The notes under the pieces were generated by a model. That model did no database searches. It was not told where the DNA came from and worked only from the letters and a program-made list of their open reading frames with translations. Source: Gnetum montanum (lineage: Eukaryota > Streptophyta > Gnetopsida > Gnetales > Gnetaceae). Taken from it: 64,000 nt of DNA. Numbering within the stretch: position 1 is the stretch's first letter; each line of letters starts with the position of its first letter. Positions 56,110 to 64,000 of this stretch are shown here, piece by piece. The DNA lies in NCBI GenBank assembly GCA_015680685.1, contig MNCI01002337.1, positions 274,220-338,219 on the forward strand, read 5' to 3'. Both the position numbers and the translations under genes were made by a program.

Positions 56110-58036
56110 CTCTCCCTTTCAATTCAGTCATGGGGGAGATAGCCACCTATGCTAATCATTTGAGGCCCTTAGTTGCTTTTAATTTTTTTTTTTACACATT
56201 TTTCTTTTTACAAATTTCTTTAACTTTTCTTGTTTTTGTTTTACAACATCATTATAATTTTTCATTTATTGTGTGTGTGTGTGTGCGCGCGTTATCCATT
56301 TTGTAAGTTTGTCACCCAATAAGTGCTCTTAATGATGGTATGAACTATTTTTCTCTTGGTTGCTAATGTTTGGTTTTTACCTTTAAGTTATGATGTTGAT
56401 ACTAAGGTATGTCTCTTTTGATATAGTAAGTAATGAGTCCACATCATCCATGCATCCATAAATTTCTATGGTTTCTCTTGGATTGGAACTGTATAGTCCC
56501 CTTTCTTCAAAGTAATAAGAACTATCAATGAATCGGTGACTGGGAATTTCTCAAACTAATGAAGGACTTAAGGATAGAAAAGGGTATGGCTTCAAGGGAA
56601 CTTGATGCATTTGTGTTGGCCATTCTCTTGGGTGCTTGGATGTTTTCTTCTTGAGTTTTCTTCCCATTTTGATGTTACCAATTATCGAGAAGCTGAGCAA
56701 ATAAAAATAATAAATCTTTGCATGGTGTGGTTCTCACGCAAAAAAAAAAAAAAAAACAAATAGTGATAATTCAAAGCACACCCCTTAGACGAAATAATAA
56801 TTAGGGCTACAAGCACTGGTTATGGAACTAAAATAAACATGTTCCCTCTAACTAAAGCCCTTCTTGCTTCCTATTCTCTCCTCCTTCATTTTGTTGGAAT
56901 GGTGATGGCTCTTGGGGGAGGCATTCTTGTTACTCAAGTGGATGGATTGGCCAAATGCATTAATGCGAAGTCACTGGATGGGTTTGTTTGAGGCCGGACT
57001 TGGAATGGGATATACTAAGTCACATTAATCATGAAACACACAAGGGGCTATACATCACCTTGTTCTTGTGATTCCATTCCATTCTCTTCTTTCCATCATT
57101 CTTCCTTCATTGCTCACCTTATTGCCGGTTGTATCATTAGTATATATTTTGGTTGCTGCATTGTTCTTTTTGGTAAATTCTTGTGGTTAAGACTTTAACT
57201 CTTGTTCCAAATGACATTCCCAGAGCCTACAGACTCTTTGAGTGTGGGTTTGTTAGGGCATTAAGGGCATGAGCCTGCTTTGGGGAGGACCCACTGACAT
57301 TCCTATTTTGTGCATTCGTTAATTTCTTTCCCTTAACATTGTAGCAATTGATGCTATTTTGTTCAATTCCATCTTAACATCCACTTCATTGACATTATAG
57401 TTGTCTCTTTTTCTCCATCTTCCTTGTTCCTTTTCTTTTCCTCCATTCTCTCGCTACCGAAGGTTCACTCTTAGTCATGGGGGTCCTAATCCAATTTTTT
57501 TGATTTTCTCCTAGCCCCTACACCTTCGGTAGTCACCAATCTTATATCCCCAAATCCGTATCAGCCATGTCACAACTTAGCCAATGGACCTCACATCAAA
57601 GCAAGGTATCAATTGCGTTATGATTCATTTACCCTTGCTAATATAAGATTGTGTTGTGTGTGCATATGGCAATCATGCAACAATAGATTGGATTTGGAAA
57701 GAACCCTTGGAATGGATTAGTGCTGAAGCAGCTATGCAAGGAGCAAGATCAATGGCATGCTTATGGATAAACAACGAAAGGCGCAATCTTGGTTTTGGTA
57801 GTAGTCGACTTCTTCTCTTCTCTCTCTTCTCTCTCATCTACCAATTAAGGCTTGATGTCAAATGTATAAATTGTTCACTCTTGTTGTCATGAACACCAGT
57901 TTTGTCTTGTTTTGTAATGATGATCCATTCACATGTCATCCCATTCACCATTAGTTCCATTCAAGTCAATAATCACATACCTTTCCAATATTTTGTAAGG
58001 AACTTGAGGAAAAGTTTTTATTCAGTCATGGGGATA
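56110..58036 (+). mobile_element. Element E: non-coding tail and polypurine tract
   Basis: It carries the shared G1 tail blocks, CAGTCATGGGGGAGATAGCC at 56125, a middle TTAGTCATGGGGGTCC at 57471, a TCTCTC-rich run near 57810-57840 and the final CAGTCATGGGGATA before the LTR. An alternating TG/CG run lies at 56270-56291. No protein domain is recognisable. Confidence 0.72.
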
Positions 58037-58616
58037 TGATAGGACCTGATATCGCATGGGCTACAATATCACGTACGTGATATCGTGTCTGCTACAATAT
58101 CGTATCCCCCACAATATCGCGTACGCAATATTGCATCTTCCCCTGTAATATCACGTATGTGATATCGTAGTGTGCCGCCAAATCTATAAATAAAAGGTAG
58201 CTCTTCCTTATTTCTCCATCTAAATCTATATTGTAGCCAAACTCTTGCAATTTTTCCATTCCAAATATAGAATAATTTCTATGTGCCCATAGTAGGAGTC
58301 CCAAAGTGAACGGATCTTGATTCGAGCAAATATTTTACCTGAGCACAAGTTTGTGTACGGAAATAAATACGAACTTTTGGATAAACCTTGCATTCATGGA
58401 CTAAGCTAAATAGGACTTTAATTATTGTTATTTATTATTTATCATTTAAATGCTTTATTAGTTAATTAAATCTCTCTCAACCCTTCTCTCATAGTTCAGT
58501 GCATTCAGTATGACCACTTCGAGCATGTGCGTTACACTTGGTAATCCCAGCAACGAATAGTGTTTGGTAATCCCAAAAGGTTGCATTGGTTCAGGGTGTG
58601 AATGGTAAGTGGGACG
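58037..58616 (+). mobile_element. Element E: 3' LTR, first part
   Basis: TGATAGGACCTGATATCGC begins a U3 whose word array (58046-58170) is about 60 bp longer than in the 5' LTR. TATA CTATAAATA is at 58184-58192. The LTR follows its partner closely up to 'gtaagtgggacg', where the F LTR starts. Confidence 0.9.
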
Positions 58617-59833
58617 TGTACCATCTGAAATCGTCGGTCTCCGGCTGGAAGGAAACAGAGGCCACGGGATCGCAAGACGTGCACAGAAGACCCTACCTTC
58701 GCCTGAAGGTGAGCTAGAATGAATGAAGGTAGAGTACCTTGGGTGGTCTGTATGCGAATCAGACAAGGATTTCCCCGAACGTACACCGAAGTGCTATACG
58801 TTGGGTTATACGTAAATGGCGTAGCGGGTGTAAACAGAGGGTAAACAGTGTAGCCAATGCAAACAAAGCGTAAACGTAAACAGGCATAAACAGAATACGT
58901 ATAACAATTAATGCAAGTTGTAAACGATTATGGGAAGAAAATGTAACAATGGCATTACAGAATGAAAGTACAATGCACCGGTCAAACGCAGTTGTGAGTG
59001 GAACACAAGGCGAACGAAAGCCCTGGTGGGTGTAGGGATGATTGCAGCTGGTTCACACTATAAGCACAACGTAGAGGCTGTATGCTCAGCGTACAGGGCT
59101 GTCCAGCGTAAGAGGTTTTGTGCTCTAGTTCTCAGCATCTCTATTCTCTGGTGTGCTCTAGGAATTTGCCAACCGTTTGGATTTCATCAAAAATTAGGCT
59201 TTTATACAGGGTTTTGACGGCGGACTCGAGTTGGAAGACACGTGGCGCGTTGATCAGGTGCAAGCGCATAAAATTTACAAGTGTACAATATGTTACATTT
59301 TCCGTGTGTATACGCTAGGCGTATATGCTGGGCGTATACGGTATTTGGAGTGAGCGTAGACTGTGGGCGTATATACTGGAGGTGTTGGGTGTATGCGAAC
59401 TTGGGCGTAGATCTCGTGGACGCTGGCATATATGCTGGGCGTATACGCTGGCGGATGCTAGGCGTATACGCTAAAGGTTGCTGCCTTGTGCCAAATCTCG
59501 CTCTGTCGTGCTGTTTTCATGCCATCTTTGGAGGTTTCATGCTGGGCGTATGTATCCGTTATACCTGCTGGGCATACATGTGAGGCGTGTACGCTGGGTG
59601 TGTACGCTGGGCGTGTATGCTGGATGTCTACGTTGGGCATATACGCTGTGGATTTGAGCGTACACGCTGGGAATGTACACTCGGGCGTATATGCTGGAAC
59701 TGCATGAAAATTAAGCATCTGATCTCCGAAGTTGCCATATTTGACACCAAACGTAGCTGTGGTCGTCTGGGGGGGTCCTAAGGACCTGCTTGGTGTTGGA
59801 CAAGTACTAAGCTCTAAATTTTGTGGTGTTTCA
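58617..59833 (-). mobile_element. Element F: 3' LTR
   Basis: It is 1217 bp; minus-strand ends are TGAAACACCACAAAATTTAG and GATGGTACA. Order on the minus strand: word array (59700-59289), TATA box CTGTATAAAAGCC (near 59209-59198), leader, then U5. Near 58800-58890 'gtaaac' words recur. Confidence 0.88.
59289..59700 (-). repeat. GCGTATACGC palindrome array in LTR F
   Basis: About fourteen copies of the self-complementary decamer GCGTATACGC and close variants (GCGTATATGC, GCGTGTACGC, GCGTACACGC), often followed by TGGG. Spacing is irregular, about 11-60 bp. The repeated Trp-Ala-Tyr translations on the plus strand (59281-59707) follow from the array. It ends ~80 bp upstream of the TATA box. Confidence 0.92.
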
Positions 59834-61269
59834 TTGGCCCCTCTTTGTTGAGGTTTGGAGGAATTAACTTGAGAAGCGTCGACAAAGAAGTACAAAACAC
59901 CACAAGCGACTCAATAGAGACTTTGTCCGTTGCCACTTGGCTAGACGTCATCGCACCGTGTTCAATAGTACATGGGATTGGGAAAGTGGAACTTTGTAGC
60001 TGGTAGGAGAATGGGGATTGTGGGTGCTAGTAACTGCCTAAGGGATTGTGCTTGGTGAAAGGGGATGCTCTAGTGCTTATGTCATGCTAATCCTTGTCAA
60101 TAGCCATTACTTAGCAGACTTGGAATCTAGACATGTAGTGTGCATCCTTTGGCGAAGCAAGCCTCTTGGATGATGTTCAAGAGAACTTGTTGACAAGACC
60201 AAAGCCACGGGAGGATGTGTTACATTCTTTGGAAGAACAGGGCCCTTGTTTAGTTTTTAGGGGAAGCCTATTGGCAGAGATCCAAAGCTATGCAACTAGA
60301 TGTTTTTTGATTGTTTTTTGACATAAGTACTTGGTTTTAAGATGATTTCCTTCCTTCTTGGGGCTTGTATGGAAAATGCCAATGGTCTTGCATTTTTTTT
60401 TGATCTTGTACTCATGCTCAAGTGTTATGTTTTGTGTTGCCACTGCTTCAAAGTGTTACAGTGTGTGATAGCGTGCTCAAAGTTTTGAGTGTACTAGGTG
60501 TATCAGATGTGTGGTTGAGTAGAGTGTGTTGATGAGTAGATAGGAGATGTACTAGGAAACAGGGATGTACTAGTGAATGGCTTGATTCAGTCTCGCCATG
60601 TAGGCTGTGAACGGCGTCTCTCCTTGCTGCTTATGATGAAATGCCTTCTTGTGCGAAAACCTCTGGGTGTCATCCTACAAACACAATTCCAAGGAGACAA
60701 GAAAACCATGAGTGAATATGGGAGCTTAGACTTACACAGTGACCAAGACATTGGAGGTGATTTCAGGCATGGCATATGAGTGGCAGCGACATTGGTGGGA
60801 TTGTCTGATGGTGAGCGATGTAGTGATTCTGATGAAGCTTGAACATGGTGGCGGATTGAGGAACTAGAAATGAACTTGCCAGTTTATAGTCCTAGCAGAC
60901 CATGATGGGTTAGTTTTATGTCATAACCTGTTGGACATTGCCCATTTAGCATCGTGGCGGATGTTACATTGCCAGTTTTAGTCTTAGCGGACTATGAAGA
61001 GGCAAGCTAGTTTATGGTCTTAGCAGACTCTGGCGAGTGCGATCGTGGTAGTCTACTGTCGTGCCAAACGGGTGCTAGTTTATCATCATTGCGGACACTA
61101 TGTGGTATCAGTTTATCATCATGATTCCAGGACGAGCTGTGGTATCAGTTTTAAGTAATAATCTAGGACTGTTTTGTGGTATCAGTTTAAAGTCATGACT
61201 CCAGGACTATTCTGTGGTATCAGTTTAGAGTCGTGACTCCAGGACTCACACATACCTAAGCTTGTACTC
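59834..61269 (-). mobile_element. Element F: non-coding tail
   Basis: This lies between the integrase end and the 3' LTR. It contains repeated phrases on the plus strand: 'agtttatagtcctagcagac'-like units (60880-61045) and the 37-bp minisatellite below. No protein was recognised. Its LTR-proximal end matches the Y tail. Confidence 0.7.
61103..61245 (+). repeat. 37-bp minisatellite, four units
   Basis: Units start TGGTATCAGTTT at 61103, 61140, 61177 and 61215 and continue 'aaagtcatgactccaggact'. The unit start resembles a tRNA-Met primer site, but it is tandem, internal and on the opposite strand, so it is not one. Confidence 0.9.
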
Positions 61270-62290
61270 AAATGTAGAATGGTTTTAGGAAAAAGTGATT
61301 GGTTGGATTGGAAAACTCATTCCCTTCCATATCAGCGAGCTTGAATGCTCCGTTGTCGAATGCTTTAATGACCAAGTAAGGCCCTTCCCAGTTGGCTGAG
61401 AATTTGTTTGAGTGTTCTTGAACTGCCTTAAGTACAAGGTCACCTTCTTTGATAGGGCACTTATGGGTGTCATGTCGTTGGTATTTTTGATACCATTCGA
61501 TCTGATCGAGGGCGCGTATGCGTTCTTCCTCTACCGAGTCAAGGTCAATGATGCGTAGATCATTGTTTTACCCGTCGTCGAGGAGTCCGGAAAGTGTGAT
61601 CCTTAAAGATGGTACCTGTAATTCCAAAGGTAAAACAGCTTCTGAACCGTAAGCAAGACTATATGGTGTTTTACTTGTTGAAGTTTGATGTGTAGTACGG
61701 TATTCCCATAATGCGTATATCAATTGTTCGTGCCATCTTCACTTGCTTTGGATGAGCATCTTTTTGAGTATTGTAATAATCGTTTTGTTCGTTGCCTCTG
61801 CTTGCCCATTGCTCTGAGGATAGTAAGGGGATGAAAATGAGTGTTTGATCCCTAGACTTTCACAAAAGGTTTTGGTCTCAATGCTGCTAAATTGTGGCCC
61901 ATTGTCAGTGATGATTGTCATGGGAATGCCAAAGCGGGTTACAATGTTTTCGAGAATGAAATTGCATACATGTTTAGATGTAGTTTTTCGAAGGGGAGAA
62001 GCTTCTACCCACTTCATAAAATATTCAGTTGCGGTTATAATGAAGCTATGCTCTACAGAAGATGAGGGTGTTATCGGGCCGATAAGGTCCAATCCCCACT
62101 TTTGAAAGGGCCACGTGATTTGGGCTGTATGCAACTCATTTGGTGGGACATGTATTAGATTGCTATGTTTTTGACAAGTATTACATGTTTTGACCTTGGA
62201 GAGGCAGTCGTATTCCATGTGTGGCCAATAATAAACTAGGCATTTGATCTTTGTCGCCATGGCTTTTGGCGCTATGTGTCCTCCGCATAG
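61270..62290 (-). pseudogene. Element F: integrase
   Basis: From ~62260: a zinc region with CNTCQKHSN, core GLDLIGPITPSSS (first Asp), TRFGIPMTIITDNGPQFSS (second Asp) and YPQSNGQAEATNK (Glu). The DDE set is complete over 173 aa. After a stop near 61739 the C-terminal part appears in another frame (61480-61290): DLVLK and NWEGPYLVIKAFDNGAFKL. Integrase inserts the cDNA into the chromosome; one or two frame breaks inactivate this copy. Confidence 0.88.
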
Positions 62291-62413
62291 TCAGTCGTGT
62301 ACTTGTTCGACAATGGTTTGGGCATCGATACTGTTGACGCATGTTAGCAATATGCCTTCTTAGGATCTATGACATAACGTGTCCCCTACTAGGGTATACT
62401 TCTTAGAACTTTT

Positions 62414-63307
62414 TCATACTACATCCTTTTGTGCATTTGTTAGATGTCGTGGTGTTTCTTCATGTAGAAGGTATTCTTTTATGTCATCATACCATTCTAT
62501 GGCGTGTGTTGTACTAACGAATGCGATTGGCAGCGTGTCGAGGGTATCGATTATTGGTTTGGCACAACTGGTTATGGAGCTTGGCAACATGTGGAACATG
62601 TCAGGCGATATGTTTAATGCCAAGGTGGCTAGTGCATCTGCGATGGTATTGTCATTTCTAGAGATGTGTTGCACATCGATGCTTTTGAATCACCTCATTA
62701 GGTGTTTTGCCAAGTCGCAGTATGGTTGTAAATGTTGGGCTTTACATGTATAGACGTCTGTGACCTAGTTTATGACCAGCTGCGAGTCTCCTCTGACCAC
62801 AAGCTATGTGATGTCTAAAGCTAATGCTGCCGTGAGACCTCTAAGGAGACCTTCGTACTCTGCTATGTTGTTTATACAATGAAAGTTGAAACGATAAGCA
62901 AAGGGTCGGATCTCCCCGGAGGGATAGGTGATGACAGCGGCTGCACTTCCCCCTCGACGGGTGGATGCTCCATCAAAGTTTAGAATGGCATCGTAGTCAT
63001 TGGGCATTATGTCCATTGCACTTATATTCTCATCCAGGAATTCTGGCTCTATTATCGCTTGATCGCGCGTTGGTGACGTGGCCATTTGATTTGCTATGGC
63101 TTGACCTTTGACTACTGATTGCGCTATGTAGTGCAGGTCAAATTTAGCTATCATGGCTTTCCAGCAGGCTATTCGACTCGTCTCATAAATGTTTCCTGTG
63201 ATGGCCCTGAGCACATTATCCTTGAAAATTATATTAACTTGGTTACGGAAGAGGTAATGTCGCCATTTTTTCAAAGGAAAGACCAAAGCTAAACAGGACC
63301 TCTCCAC
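62414..63307 (-). pseudogene. Element F: RNase H and second (archaeal-type) RNase H domain
   Basis: The first RNase H end (63307-63050) has SCLALVFPLKKWRHYLF. Then LNFDGASTRRGGSAAAVITY and NNIAEYEGLLRGLTAALALD show the extra RNase H typical of Tat-lineage elements. After a frame break, HISRNDNTIADALATLALN (62670) closes that domain, and a linker leads to integrase. Confidence 0.85.
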
Positions 63308-63379
63308 ATCGTTATACTTTTTCTCATGAGCGACTAATGCATGGCTTAAGTAATATACAGGGACTTCGGTTCCGTCATC

Positions 63380-63994
63380 TCATTTCTGGCAAAGCATAGA
63401 TGTGATTGACGAATCTGAAATAGTGAGGTAGATGTAAAATGGTTTTTCGTTTTGAGGTGGATAAACCGTGGGTAATCGGGCAAGTGCCACTTTAATGTTA
63501 TCGAATGCTTCTTGACACTGCAGAGTCGATTCAAAATGGACGTTCTTGCATAACAAGTGGTTCATAGGTTTTAGTTTGTCTGTCAATTTTTCTATGAAGC
63601 ACCTAATAAACTGCAATCTACCTTGTAGACCTTGAAGTTCGGTAAGGTTGCCTGGTGGTTGTAGGTTTGTTATGGCCTTAACCTTATCGGGGTCTACTCG
63701 TATCCCTGCTTCTAAGGTTAAAAATCTAAGCATTTTTCCTGTCTTGACACCGAGGACACATTTTTTTAGGTTGAGTCTCAATTCATACTTTAAACAATGT
63801 TTTAATACCAGGTCAAGGTCTTGTATATGTTGTTCTGATGTTTTGGACTTAACCACAATGTCGTCTACATAGTCGTTGAGCGAGTGTAACATGTAATCAC
63901 TAAAGATGAATGTCATGGCTCTTTGATACGTGGCCCTAGCGTTCTTGAGACTGAATGGCATCATTGTGTAACAAAAGGTTCCCCATGGTGTCAT
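63380..63994 (-). pseudogene. Element F: reverse transcriptase (C-terminal part)
   Basis: 204 aa are open: MTPWGTFCYTMMPFSLKNAR, the active site YVDDIVVKSK, LKKCVLGVKTGKMLRFLTLE, VDPDKVKAITNL and LQGLQGRLQFIRCFIEKL. This is closely Tat-like. A stop after SITSMLCQK leads to the RNase H. The fingers domain lies beyond 64000. Confidence 0.9.
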
Positions 63995-64000
63995 AAAGGT

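Larger units (their letters stand above)
51759..58616 (+). mobile_element. Element E: non-autonomous G1 element lacking pol
   Basis: The 5' LTR (51759-52595), tRNA-Asp site, gag, protease, tail and 3' LTR (from 58037) are present. RT, RNase H and integrase are absent: linker text ending 'aaattcaaacaaatactca' at ~56098 passes into the conserved tail start. The left break is within about 10 bp of that in C. The 3' LTR is cut at 58616 by F, and its remainder lies beyond the window. Confidence 0.88.
58617..64000 (-). mobile_element. Element F: Tat-like Ty3/gypsy element, runs off the window
   Basis: On the minus strand: RT (entering at 64000), RNase H, a second RNase H-like domain, integrase, a ~1.4 kb tail, a purine tract (complement 'ggcccctctttg' from 59836) and 3' LTR. 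The YVDD RT and the extra RNase H with NFDGAS and NNIAEYEGLL place it in the Tat lineage. Open frames of 204, 167 and 173 aa make it the best preserved and youngest element here. Gag and the 5' LTR lie outside. Left target flank: GGGACG. Confidence 0.9.

Noticed and set aside
59281-59895. Overlapping open frames with repeated Trp-Ala-Tyr or Tyr-Ala-Pro phrases as a repeat protein
   Set aside because: They are translations of the GCGTATACGC array in the LTR on both strands, not a conserved protein.
61103-61245. Four TGGTATCAG motifs resembling tRNA-Met primer-binding sites
   Set aside because: They are tandem units of a 37-bp minisatellite, inside the tail and on the strand opposite to element F; no LTR end adjoins them.
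1-64000. tRNA, rRNA or organellar gene insertions
   Set aside because: None was recognised; the only tRNA-like matches are the short primer-binding sites of the retrotransposons.

Overview
This window is nuclear DNA from a large-genome seed plant, most likely a gymnosperm. It is AT-rich and dominated by old, nested LTR retrotransposons, with one LINE, two decayed PIF1-type helicase copies and a fragment of an LRR-type resistance gene. No bacterial, viral or organellar gene was recognised. Nearly all coding regions are broken by stops or frameshifts. The species is inferred from repeat style only.

Two Ty3/gypsy families account for most of the sequence. Family G1 is Athila-like: LTRs of about 800-900 bp open with TGATGAG and close with CTCATCA, the primer-binding site matches the tRNA-Asp 3' end (TGGTGCCATTGCCGGGGA type), the reverse transcriptase has an FMDDF core, and a tail of about 2 kb without a recognised gene lies between integrase and the 3' LTR. 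G1 members are W (1-311), X (2858-4950, minus), A (5639-15071, plus), B (9161-12188, nested in A), C (16053-24603, minus, TSD CTATC), D (24806-34663, plus, TSD GGCAT/GGAAT) and E (51759-58616, plus). A and D retain RT, RNase H and integrase remnants. C and E have lost all three and look like a non-autonomous branch. Family T2 is Tat-like, with LTRs starting TGAAACACC or TGAAAA: Y (312-2857), Z (16647-~18122, inside the 3' LTR of C) and F (58617-64000, minus, inserted in the 3' LTR of E and leaving the window).

Layout: 1-4950 is W, Y and X. A PIF1-like helicase pseudogene (H1) is split over 4951-5638 and 15072-15340 by A; C and D interrupt the sequence after it. A second copy (H2) lies at 35275-36375. 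At 36960-38154 (minus) is a four-helix-type N-terminal segment next to an LRR segment, with no NB-ARC between them; a possible N-acylated upstream exon lies at 39756-40037. A Ty1/copia element fills 41638-46443 (minus, TSD CTAAC). A LINE occupies about 47650-51758 and is cut by E, which is in turn cut by F. Inferred order of insertion: X, A, C and D into the helicase background; Y into X, B into A, Z into C; E into the LINE; F last.

Most notable: just upstream of the LTR TATA box, every G1 and T2 LTR examined carries an array of short inverted words. The word differs by family or copy (CpG-rich GATATC palindromes in G1; GCATTACGCT/AGCGTAATGC in Z; GACTATGCTC/GAGCATAGTC in Y; GCGTATACGC in F), while its placement is constant. 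Separately, the single-N positions mark assembly joins: two short contigs (12190-12728, 31219-31472) are inverted relative to their elements, and one join (55420) has an unmerged 48-bp overlap.
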